Assembly: GCA_031257405.1 (NCBI GenBank)
Contig: JAIROS010000028.1
Coordinates: forward strand, 1 to 40,881
DNA: 40,881 bases
Source: Puniceicoccales bacterium
Lineage (GTDB): Bacteria; Verrucomicrobiota; Verrucomicrobiia; Opitutales; LL51
Direction of reading: 5' to 3'
Positions 15,517-22,789 of the stretch are shown piece after piece. The translations under genes and the position numbers were made by a program. A model generated the notes under the pieces. The model made no database searches. It saw nothing but the letters and a program-made list of their open reading frames with translations, and was not told the origin of the DNA. The first letter of the stretch is position 1. Each line of letters opens with the position of its first letter.

Positions 15517-17385
15517 ATGGATAAGACGATTATCGAGCAGATCATGCGGAAACAATCTTTATTGGACAGAGAATTGGAAAAATTAGAGAGCATTGAGGAG
15601 GGGATTTATTGCGTCCACAGCAGCTGGGGATTGGGGAAAATTTTGGGCTACGAACCGGCGATACAGAAGTTGCGCATTATGTTCGAAGACGAGACGGAGC
15701 GGCTAATGGACCCGGTTTTTTGCGCGCGGAAATTGGAAATCCTCCCCGATAATAACATTCTCGTGCAGTTCAAAGACAATCCCAAGGAGATCGAGGAAAA
15801 GGCGAAAAATGCGCCCCTGGAACTGCTCCGGGCTTTAATCGAAGGTAATCCGCACAAGGAGTTAGCGCTCAGTGAGATTGAATTTGTTTTCAAGCGGATC
15901 GTGGGGGAATCGGGGTTTCGCCGCTGGTGGACGGGTGTAAAAAAATTATTAGCGAAGGATCCGCTGATCACCCTTTCGCCGAAGCATTCGAATACCTACG
16001 TGTTACGGGAGCAGCCGGTTAGTGCCGAGGACGAGATTATCGAGCAACTGCAGATCCACAAAGACCCCATCAAAAAAATTGAAATTGCGGCGAAAATTAT
16101 CGATTTACCGCGGGATCGCCAGGAAATTATTACTCCTGAAATTAAGGGTGTGATTGAAGATTTGGGAAATATTATTGCGGCGAATGACCGGCGTTTATCG
16201 ATTGCGCAGAAGTTGACTTGCTGTTGGATCCGCAATGATTTGGCGGAGATTACGGGGGATGACGTGGAATATTTTGAGCCGACGCCGGAAGCGTTAATTC
16301 GCGAGTGCAGCAATTTAGGGAAGCTCGTGGAGGATTTATTGCCGGCCTATTACGAGCGATTTTTACTGCTGGTGACCTGCGCTTTCCCCGATGAATGGGA
16401 GGTTCGCTGCGCCAATTTACTCAAAAATAGTCAGGGAAAATTTACAAATGAGTGCGTATTATTTCTTGTGGAGCGGGGCTGCCATGAATTTTTGAGGGAC
16501 TGTTTCAATCGGTGGCTCAACGAACGTTCCCTAAAATCCCCTCTGTTGCATTGGATTGTAAAAAATCGCCATGTGCGCAAGTTTTCCGAAGTTATTTCGC
16601 AGGAATTGATTAATTTCAGGCTTCTGAAATCCATTTTTCTCGCCATCGATCTGGACGCCCTGACCAATACTTCTTCGAAACGGATTCCTCTGGTGGAGTT
16701 AGTGAGTGAGGACCGCAATTTGATCCGCGATCTGTTATCCGACGCAAGCGAGGAAAATGCCCGCGATTTGTGCCAAATGTTGATGCAGAACCAATGGTTC
16801 GATTCGCTGACAAAAAAATTACTATTTGCGCGGTTTATCAAGGAATTTCCGTCGGTACAATCGCTCATTGCGGAGAAATTTTCGGATAAACAGAATGTGG
16901 ATACGTCGCTAATCGTTTCCCAGGAAAGTTTTGACGCCAAAAAAAGGGAGTTCGAAATCCTGATCAATGAAAAAATTCCAGCCAATAAAAAGGCAATCGA
17001 AATCGCGCGCGAACACGGCGATCTCAGCGAAAATTCGGAGTATAAAATGGCGCGGCAGGACCAGGAATTATTATTGGCACGGCGGGATCAGTTGGAAGGG
17101 GAACTTAAGCGGGCCCAGGTCATCGATTTCGCGACGGCCAATGATGAGTCCGTAAGCATTGGTACCGTGGTGCGCCTGAAATCCAATACTTCAAAAGAAA
17201 ACGTCGAGTACGCCATTTTAGGTGCCTGGGACGGCGACCCGGAAAATAATGTGCTCTCCTATAAAACACCCCTCGCCCAAGCCCTGCTCTCGAAAAAAGT
17301 GGGGGATAGCGTCGAAATGTCTACCGGCGATAGGACTTCCTCCTGGACCATCGAGGCGATCACGCGCTACGTCGACTGCGCTTAG
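15517..17385 (+). CDS. greA: long GreA-type transcription elongation factor
   Basis: GreA rescues backtracked RNA polymerase by stimulating transcript cleavage. The GreA unit is the last 150 residues: a coiled coil with the acidic tip GDLSENSEYKMAR (around residue 503), which keeps the Asp and Glu that act in the secondary channel, then the FKBP-like domain (DESVSIGTVVRL to EAITRYVDCA). Ahead lie about 470 residues, rich in Leu and Glu helices. Residues 25-75 (EGIYCVHSSWGLGKILGYE...LRIMFEDETERLMD) look like a small beta-barrel similar in style to CarD/Tudor-type domains. Ordinary GreA has about 158 residues; long versions are known in the PVC group (for example Chlamydia). It ends in its own terminator. 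Confidence 0.92.
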   Translation: MDKTIIEQIMRKQSLLDRELEKLESIEEGIYCVHSSWGLGKILGYEPAIQKLRIMFEDETERLMDPVFCARKLEILPDNNILVQFKDNPKEIEEKAKNAPLELLRALIEGNPHKELALSEIEFVFKRIVGESGFRRWWTGVKKLLAKDPLITLSPKHSNTYVLREQPVSAEDEIIEQLQIHKDPIKKIEIAAKIIDLPRDRQEIITPEIKGVIEDLGNIIAANDRRLSIAQKLTCCWIRNDLAEITGDDVEYFEPTPEALIRECSNLGKLVEDLLPAYYERFLLLVTCAFPDEWEVRCANLLKNSQGKFTNECVLFLVERGCHEFLRDCFNRWLNERSLKSPLLHWIVKNRHVRKFSEVISQELINFRLLKSIFLAIDLDALTNTSSKRIPLVELVSEDRNLIRDLLSDASEENARDLCQMLMQNQWFDSLTKKLLFARFIKEFPSVQSLIAEKFSDKQNVDTSLIVSQESFDAKKREFEILINEKIPANKKAIEIAREHGDLSENSEYKMARQDQELLLARRDQLEGELKRAQVIDFATANDESVSIGTVVRLKSNTSKENVEYAILGAWDGDPENNVLSYKTPLAQALLSKKVGDSVEMSTGDRTSSWTIEAITRYVDCA

Positions 17386-17422
17386 TGGATTTTTATTTGC
17401 AAATTGTTTACAATGGGGATTG

Positions 17423-17441
17423 TTTCCCGAAGGGAAATTTT
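17423..17441 (+). terminator. greA rho-independent terminator
   Basis: TTTCCC-GAA-GGGAAA followed by TTTT and a T-rich run, 38 bp after the greA stop. The hairpin lies inside the 11-bp outer inverted repeat described separately. Confidence 0.7.
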
Positions 17442-17450
17442 AAATCTTTT

Positions 17451-17470
17451 AAAAAAGGGCAGTCGCCCTT
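17451..17470 (-). terminator. gatA rho-independent terminator
   Basis: On the minus strand AAGGGC-GACT-GCCCTT runs straight into TTTT, 21 bp past the gatA stop. Stem, tetraloop and T-tail are textbook. Confidence 0.8.
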
Positions 17471-17490
17471 ACAATCCCCATCAAAATTTA

Positions 17491-18954
17491 TTAAATTTTC
17501 GGGTAGCGCTGTGAAAAATCGTGAGCTTTTTCGAATTGTTTGGCGATAGCCAATAATTCACCTTCGTGAAAAGCCTTTCCGATGAGTTGAAGTCCGATGG
17601 GCAAACCGGCTTCCGAAAAACCGCAGGGGATCACTAATCCAGGCAAACCAGCTAAACTAATGGCTACGGTACAGACGTCGCTGAGATACATTTGCAAAGG
17701 ATCGTCCATTTTTTCGCCAAATTTAAATGCCGTCGTGGGGGCCGTTGGGGATAGAATGGCGTCCACATTTTCAAATGCTTTGCTAAAATCTTCGGCAATT
17801 AGCCTCCGGACTTTTTGCGCGCGAATGTAGTAAGCGTCGCGGTGATCGCTGCTTAAAACGTAAGTCCCCAGGATAATCCGCCGTTTGACCTCGGATCCAA
17901 AACCTTCCCGGCGCGATTTTGAATAAATATCCAAAGCATTTGTTGCCGTTTGGCTGCGATGGGTATAGCGAATGCCGTCGTAGCGCGCCAAATTCGAAGA
18001 AGCTTCGGCGGTCATGACGATGTAGTACACGGGGATAGCGTAGGAGGTATGGGGCAGGGAAATATCTACGATTTGGTGGCCCTGCGCACCGTAAAATTCG
18101 ATGGCCTTTCCCACAGCCCGTTGCACTTCCCCGTCGATCCCTTCCGCAAAATATTCCCTCGGAATACCTAGGCGGCACGGTTTTAGGGGGCGGTCCAAAA
18201 ATTTGCGGTAATCGGGAATATCCACCCGGCAACTCGTCGAATCGCGCTCGTCGTAACCCGCAATAATCTGCAGTAGCGCCGCCAAATCCGCTACATTGCG
18301 CGCGAATGGACCGATTTGATCCGTGGAACTCGCCAGCGCCGGTAATCCGTAGCGACTGACCAGGCCGTAAGTCGTTTTTATACCCGCGATACCGCAACAA
18401 GCCGCCGGTTGGCGAATCGACCCCCCCGTGTCGGAACCCAATGCCAACGGGACTTCACCGCAACAAACCGCCGCCGCACTCCCCCCACTGCTCCCGCCCG
18501 GAACGTATTCTAAATTCCAAGGGTTGCGCGTTTTTTGGTAAGCCGAATTCTCCGTGGACGACCCCATGGCAAATTCATCCAAATTCAATCGCCCCACTAA
18601 AACCGCGCCCGCCCGCTGTAACCGCTCCGTGACCGCCGCGTCGTAGGGACTTATGTAATGCTCCAAAATTTCACTGCCGCAGGTCAAAGGCTGGCCCTTT
18701 TCCGCAATGACGTCCTTCATACCAACGGGGATGCCGTCGAGAGGACCCAATATTTGGCCTTTGGCGCGGCGTTCATCGGACGCTCGGGCCTGGCGAAGCG
18801 ATTTTTCTTCGTCGAGCGATAGAAATGCCTGTACCTTGGCGTCTATGGCTTTGATCCGTTGGATAAACATTTGCGTCAGTTCTGCGGACGATAGGGATTT
18901 TTGCGCCAGCATTTGTCCGAGGGCTTCGGCGGATTTAAAAAAAAGTTCTTCCAT
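17491..18954 (-). CDS. gatA: glutamyl-tRNA(Gln) amidotransferase subunit A
   Basis: GatA releases ammonia from glutamine for GatB, which turns Glu-tRNA(Gln) or Asp-tRNA(Asn) into the amidated form. The amidase Ser-cisSer-Lys triad is intact: Lys in GMKDVI (around residue 77), PGGSSGGSAAAV and DTGGSIRQPAA. Length (about 487 aa) is standard. I prefer ATG 18954 (GGAG 5 bp upstream) over GTG 18960. Translation is probably coupled to gatC, whose stop (18957-18959) overlaps the start region. gatB is not in the window. Confidence 0.96.
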   Translation of the reverse strand: MEELFFKSAEALGQMLAQKSLSSAELTQMFIQRIKAIDAKVQAFLSLDEEKSLRQARASDERRAKGQILGPLDGIPVGMKDVIAEKGQPLTCGSEILEHYISPYDAAVTERLQRAGAVLVGRLNLDEFAMGSSTENSAYQKTRNPWNLEYVPGGSSGGSAAAVCCGEVPLALGSDTGGSIRQPAACCGIAGIKTTYGLVSRYGLPALASSTDQIGPFARNVADLAALLQIIAGYDERDSTSCRVDIPDYRKFLDRPLKPCRLGIPREYFAEGIDGEVQRAVGKAIEFYGAQGHQIVDISLPHTSYAIPVYYIVMTAEASSNLARYDGIRYTHRSQTATNALDIYSKSRREGFGSEVKRRIILGTYVLSSDHRDAYYIRAQKVRRLIAEDFSKAFENVDAILSPTAPTTAFKFGEKMDDPLQMYLSDVCTVAISLAGLPGLVIPCGFSEAGLPIGLQLIGKAFHEGELLAIAKQFEKAHDFSQRYPKI

Positions 18955-18956
18955 GA

Positions 18957-19238
18957 TCACTCCACGATTCGCGGGACTAGGATTTGGTTATTTTTCTGTT
19001 CGGGAGCATTTAGCAGAGCGGTTTCGGTGGAAAAACTTTCTCCCGGCTGATCGTCGCGCAAAATACTGTGAATGGCCGAGGCGTGGAGCATGGGTTCTAT
19101 GCCTTCGACGTCCACCACCTTAATTTGCGCCATATAAGTGAGCATGGTATCGAGTTGTTCGGCGATCGTTTTTCGCTCTTCATCCGCTAGATCAATGCGG
19201 CACAGGCCCGCGATGGAATCAAGGTCTATGTGGTCCAT
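18957..19238 (-). CDS. gatC: glutamyl-tRNA(Gln) amidotransferase subunit C
   Basis: GatC is a small scaffold that holds GatA and GatB together. Starting at ATG 19238 (MDHIDLDSIAGLCRIDL) it has 93 residues, the usual size. Family features are the N-terminal helix with LCRIDLADEER, the middle VEGIEPMLHA and the C-terminal RDDQPGES...LLNAPEQKNNQILVPRIVE pattern. The frame extends upstream to 19277, but those residues are not family-like. It is first of the gatCA pair. Its 5' end is duplicated 145 bp upstream. Confidence 0.93.
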   Translation of the reverse strand: MDHIDLDSIAGLCRIDLADEERKTIAEQLDTMLTYMAQIKVVDVEGIEPMLHASAIHSILRDDQPGESFSTETALLNAPEQKNNQILVPRIVE

Positions 19239-19434
19239 ATCGCGTATGGAGATTGTACACCGGATGCGAAAAGTCAAGTCTAAATTTTATATTTTTTCCA
19301 TTTTGAGAAAAAACACTCCGCTGCTTTTCCGCTAGATCAATGCGGCATCGGTCCGCGACAAAACTAAAGCCTATGCAACCTATATCATGCTCGAAAATTG
19401 TACACCGAATGCGAAAAGTCAAGCCTAAATTTTG
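19183..19434 (-). repeat. 145-bp duplication of the gatC 5' end
   Basis: Copy A (19183-19289) holds the gatC start and its upstream region. Copy B (19328-19434) lies further upstream. TCCGCTAGATCAATGCGGCA and TGCGAAAAGTCAAG are kept in both and the offset is 145 bp at both ends. The middle has diverged. Confidence 0.88.
19328..19434 (-). pseudogene. gatC 5' stub
   Basis: On the minus strand this copy reads LTFRIRCTI...VADRCRIDLAEKQR, matching gatC's TFRIRCTI and LCRIDLADEER. The start codon of gatC is not preserved and the frame runs on into unrelated sequence, so it is a non-functional fragment. It fills most of the 330-bp spacer between gatC and the ABC gene. Confidence 0.75.
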
Positions 19435-19567
19435 AAAAAAAATAAAAAAAATACTTTTTCGCCCCCCAGAGAAAATATGGGTTTGTATAAGTTCGAAATT
19501 ATGCTTCATGATAGTCGGGGTGTGTTGGGAATAAAAATTTAAATATTGAGTAAAATTTTAGATAAAA

Positions 19568-20389
19568 ATGATCGAGGAGGAGCACGTATTATCTTTGGAT
19601 TCGTTGGTGGTGGAGTACCGTCCCAGGCGTTGGTTCCCGGCGAGAAAAAGCCCCGTAAAGGCGGTCAATGGCGTGTCGTTTTCGCTGCAAAAAGGCTCCA
19701 TTTTAGGCATCGTGGGGGAAAGTGGCGGCGGAAAATCGACGGTCCTCAGGGCAATTTGTAAATTTATTCCCGTAAAACGAGGGCATATTTTCATCGGCGG
19801 AGTCGACGTAACCCCGCTATCCCCAAAACAATTTTTCCCCTTTCGAAAAAAAATCCAGATCATCCCACAAGATTTTTGCGACACATTTGATCCGCGGATG
19901 TCCGTTGGGAAGATTTTGGCGGAACCCCTCGCCATTCATTTCCCCCTTTTGGCGGCTCGGGAAAAACGGGCCCGTATTATTGATTTATTGGAATCGGTGG
20001 AAATGGATGTTTCTTTGCTCGATCGTTTACCGACGGAGTTAAGTGGGGGACAGCGGCAACGCCTGTCGATTGCCCGCGGTTTAGCGGTGAATCCGGAGGT
20101 GCTGCTATGCGACGAGATTGTGAGCGGCTGTGATTTATTCGTGCAAAAGCAGATTTTAGCCCTACTGACGGCGCTCAATCGCGAGAAAAAAATTGCTATT
20201 TTATTTGTTTCGCACAACATTGCCGTTGTTGCGCATTTTTGCCACGATATTATTGTCATGCGTGAAGGGATAGTGGTGGAGTCAGGGAGTTCTGCGGAGA
20301 TTTGCACGTCGCCCAAACACACTTACACGCGGTTGTTGATTGATTCGGTGCCGCGGGTGACGCTATTGCCGGAAAAAATTGCGGTGTAA
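19568..20389 (+). CDS. Opp/Dpp-type ABC transporter ATP-binding protein
   Basis: This 273-residue ATPase resembles OppF/DppF subunits of oligopeptide importers. Walker A is GESGGGKST (residues 51-59), the signature is LSGGQRQRLSIARGLA, and the H-loop is VSHN. The C-terminal SPKHTYTRLLIDSVP is the usual OppF/DppF tail. The Walker B/D-loop region is unusual: LLCDEIVSGCD instead of LLCDEPTSALD; the catalytic Glu is kept. No permease or binding protein gene lies beside it, so partners must be elsewhere. A Shine-Dalgarno-like GAGGAGG falls just after, not before, the ATG, so the exact start is uncertain. Confidence 0.88.
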   Translation: MIEEEHVLSLDSLVVEYRPRRWFPARKSPVKAVNGVSFSLQKGSILGIVGESGGGKSTVLRAICKFIPVKRGHIFIGGVDVTPLSPKQFFPFRKKIQIIPQDFCDTFDPRMSVGKILAEPLAIHFPLLAAREKRARIIDLLESVEMDVSLLDRLPTELSGGQRQRLSIARGLAVNPEVLLCDEIVSGCDLFVQKQILALLTALNREKKIAILFVSHNIAVVAHFCHDIIVMREGIVVESGSSAEICTSPKHTYTRLLIDSVPRVTLLPEKIAV

Positions 20390-20423
20390 TTATTGTTTAT
20401 TTTGCCACGATATTATCGTTATG
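20235..20423 (+). repeat. 25-bp duplicate of ABC-gene segment downstream of its stop
   Basis: The segment around GCCACGATATTATTGTCATG (20235-20260) recurs as GCCACGATATTATCGTTATG just after the gene (20399-20423), offset about 163 bp. Confidence 0.65.
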
Positions 20424-20430
20424 TCAATTA

Positions 20431-20449
20431 TTTTGTAAATTTTACAAAA
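20431..20449. promoter_or_regulatory. 19-bp perfect palindrome upstream of rodZ
   Basis: TTTTGTAAA-T-TTTACAAAA is symmetric around one base and lies 93 bp before the rodZ ATG. On the plus strand it is followed by A-runs, so it is not a plus-strand terminator. An operator for a dimeric regulator is one reading; low sequence complexity is another. Confidence 0.35.
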
Positions 20450-20541
20450 AAAACAAAAAAAAGACAAAAAAAGTATTGCATTTTCGCGAGAATGAGTTGG
20501 CTGTAAAGCTGAGGAGGTTTAAGGGCAGAGGGTGAGATGCT

Positions 20542-21294
20542 ATGAGTGGTAACGTCGGAACTTTATTTTTAGAGGCTCGCCAAACGAAAAAATTGTCGAT
20601 TGATGCGGCGGCGGAGGCTGTACACATCAAAGCGGAATACATCCAAGCGATTGAGGAGGGCGCGTTTGATTTTAATTTACCGGATATTTACAAGCGCGGA
20701 TTTTACAGGTCCTATGCGAATTTTTTAGGTTTAGACGCGAAAGAGGTGATGGCGAAATGTCCCGTAAAGCCCTTCGAGACGCTGGAATCTTCCCAGAAGC
20801 GCCGCGAAATGGTCTCGCAGGTCGCAAAAAAAACGCAGGAGGTGAATCATGACCACATTAAAACTTCCTTTGGCGATGATCTGGAAAGTTCTCCGCTGCC
20901 GTCGCAGGAAAAAGTTATTTTTTACAAAAAAGCGACATTTAAAATGGCGGGAATTATTTCAGGGACTTTGGCCTTGTTAACTTTGATGCTATATGGGATT
21001 TTTATTCAAACGGGGGCGAAAAAATCTCCGTCCGCGGAGCACAACAATGTCCTTCCGCTCGTTCAGAAAAAAATTGTCATTCGTGCGAGTGGCGACGTAA
21101 AAGTGATTGTCCGCGACGGGGAAGACAAGTCGAAAATTTTTTCGGGGACGCTATCGAAGGGCAGCGAAGAAGTGATCGCCTATAAAAAGCCCATCCAGGT
21201 TTACTTCGACCGGGGGGAGGCGCTGGTTATCGAGATGGATAGCGGGGAATATTTACATCCGGAGTCGGGGCGCGGCGGTTTACAAATAAAATAA
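20542..21294 (+). CDS. rodZ: RodZ-like membrane-anchored HTH protein
   Basis: RodZ links the MreB cytoskeleton to the cell-wall elongation machinery. The 250-residue protein has an N-terminal Xre-type helix-turn-helix (FLEARQTKKLSIDAAAEAVHIKAEYIQAIEEG, split here only for description), typical RodZ PDIYKRGFYRSYANFLGLD, one membrane helix around residues 133-155 (MAGIISGTLALLTLMLYGIF) and a periplasmic beta domain (DUF4115-like). It is close in length to short RodZ proteins. GAGGGTGAG lies shortly upstream of ATG 20542. It precedes the gldG-like gene by 37 bp. Confidence 0.88.
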   Translation: MSGNVGTLFLEARQTKKLSIDAAAEAVHIKAEYIQAIEEGAFDFNLPDIYKRGFYRSYANFLGLDAKEVMAKCPVKPFETLESSQKRREMVSQVAKKTQEVNHDHIKTSFGDDLESSPLPSQEKVIFYKKATFKMAGIISGTLALLTLMLYGIFIQTGAKKSPSAEHNNVLPLVQKKIVIRASGDVKVIVRDGEDKSKIFSGTLSKGSEEVIAYKKPIQVYFDRGEALVIEMDSGEYLHPESGRGGLQIK

Positions 21295-21331
21295 TCTTCC
21301 CAACGGGCGTGCGCTCGTTAGGTTGGCAACC

Positions 21332-22789
21332 ATGTCGCGTCTGGAGGATTTCAAGTGGGCTCGCAAGGTAAAGTTAGTCAATAAAATACTGAGTATTTTG
21401 GGAATCGTCCTTGCCGTTGTCGGGGTGAATATGTTGTCGTCGCGCTATTTTTACCGCTTTGATTGCCAAAAAAAACATAATTTTGCCCTCGAAGAATTTT
21501 CATTGAATGTGCTGAAATTGCTCGAAGATCCCGTGGAAATTTTTTTGTTCTACGGCCACAATCCGAGCGACAGTGCCCCCTTTTTTGTAAAAGATTTACG
21601 AAATTTACTAAAGGAATACAAACATGCGGCGGGGAATAGGATCACGGTAAAATTCATTGACGTGGTTCAGCAGGCGCGGGTAGCCGACGATTTGGCGCTC
21701 AAATTCGGAAGCATGGTCAGCGATAGCGTGATTATCGCCAGCCGCGAGCATTTTCGCGTCATTCCGGCGTTTGATCTCTACGAATTTAAGGACGGCGTGG
21801 TTTCGGGATTTTGTGGGGAACGCGTTATTTCGGACGAGATTTTGAGGCTATCCAGCCGGGAAATGAAAAAAATATTGTTCTCGACGGGCCACGGCGAAAT
21901 CGATTGCGACAGCGTACACCCCATCTATGGCAGCTCCGGAGTTAAAGAATTGTTGCGGCAAAATGGCTATTTCGTCGAAAAAATTAATCTGACAGAGGGC
22001 ATTATTGAAAAAAAAGTAAAACTTTTAGTCATTGCGGGCCCCCAAACAAAGTTTACGGAACATGAAATTCGAGCTTTGACTGATTTTTTACAACAGAGCG
22101 GGCGAATTTTGATCCTCCTTTCTTCGCCGAAGACCTGCGGTTTAGAGGATTTGCTATTTGATTGGGGCATTCTCGCCGACGACATGCTCATCGTCAACGG
22201 GAACGGGGAGCGCCTCGGACTTTCCGGCGACAGCATCGTCGACCGTTTCGCGGAACATAAGGCAACGCAGCCCATGATCGATATGCAACTGCGGGCATTT
22301 TTCGGTTTATGTCAGCCGGTGCGCGTGGACGTGGGTTCGCCGGCGACGAAGCAGCGCAAAATCACGCCATTATTTTTGTCCGGGGAAAAAACGTTCGCGA
22401 AATTGGACTACACCCAGCGAAAACTCAAATATAATGCGGCGGAAGACCTGATGGGGCCCGTTCCGATCGCGACCCTTTCCGAAGCGATTGCGGAGGGAGA
22501 TGCGGTGCACGGCGGCGGGAAATTGTTAGCCATTGGCAACGCAAATTTTATTACAAATCACCGATTTTGCGTTTTAGGGAACAAGATTTTATTCAATTCG
22601 ATCGTAACGTGGCTTCTCGACGGCGGGGAACAAATTTCGGCTTCCGTCAAAGCGAAGGCGGCGGAATCTTATAAAATTGCGCTTTCGCGGTCGGAGCTCG
22701 TGCGAATTGGCCTGCGACTGCTGCTCATCCCCCTTTTATTCCTTTTATTCGGCGGGCTAGTGATTTATGTGCGGAGGAATTTTCGGTGA
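21332..22789 (+). CDS. GldG-like ABC-transport auxiliary protein
   Basis: This protein of about 485 residues resembles the GldG/ABC_transp_aux family: an N-terminal membrane helix (ILSILGIVLAVVGVNML), then RFDCQKKHNFALEEFS, the IFLFYG...KDLRNLLKEYK segment, the FSTGHGE motif (around residue 190), and a C-terminal membrane helix (LLLIPLLFLLFGGLVIYVRR). In Bacteroidetes GldG belongs to a gliding-associated ABC complex; in other phyla its role is unclear. Normally an ATPase and permease gene sit next to it; here they do not. I prefer ATG 21332 over TTG 21323. It overlaps the next gene by 4 bp (GTGA). Confidence 0.82.
   Translation: MSRLEDFKWARKVKLVNKILSILGIVLAVVGVNMLSSRYFYRFDCQKKHNFALEEFSLNVLKLLEDPVEIFLFYGHNPSDSAPFFVKDLRNLLKEYKHAAGNRITVKFIDVVQQARVADDLALKFGSMVSDSVIIASREHFRVIPAFDLYEFKDGVVSGFCGERVISDEILRLSSREMKKILFSTGHGEIDCDSVHPIYGSSGVKELLRQNGYFVEKINLTEGIIEKKVKLLVIAGPQTKFTEHEIRALTDFLQQSGRILILLSSPKTCGLEDLLFDWGILADDMLIVNGNGERLGLSGDSIVDRFAEHKATQPMIDMQLRAFFGLCQPVRVDVGSPATKQRKITPLFLSGEKTFAKLDYTQRKLKYNAAEDLMGPVPIATLSEAIAEGDAVHGGGKLLAIGNANFITNHRFCVLGNKILFNSIVTWLLDGGEQISASVKAKAAESYKIALSRSELVRIGLRLLLIPLLFLLFGGLVIYVRRNFR

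Larger units (their letters stand above)
17413..17481. repeat. 11-bp inverted repeat enclosing both terminators
   Basis: ATGGGGATTGT (17413-17423) pairs perfectly with ACAATCCCCAT (17471-17481). The greA hairpin abuts the left arm and the gatA hairpin abuts the right arm, so the whole 69-bp block can fold as a three-way junction in either transcript. Confidence 0.85.

Noticed and set aside
17783-18400. Minus-strand 205-codon frame inside gatA
   Set aside because: Out-of-frame shadow of gatA, rich in Arg/Gly/Pro, with no independent start signals.
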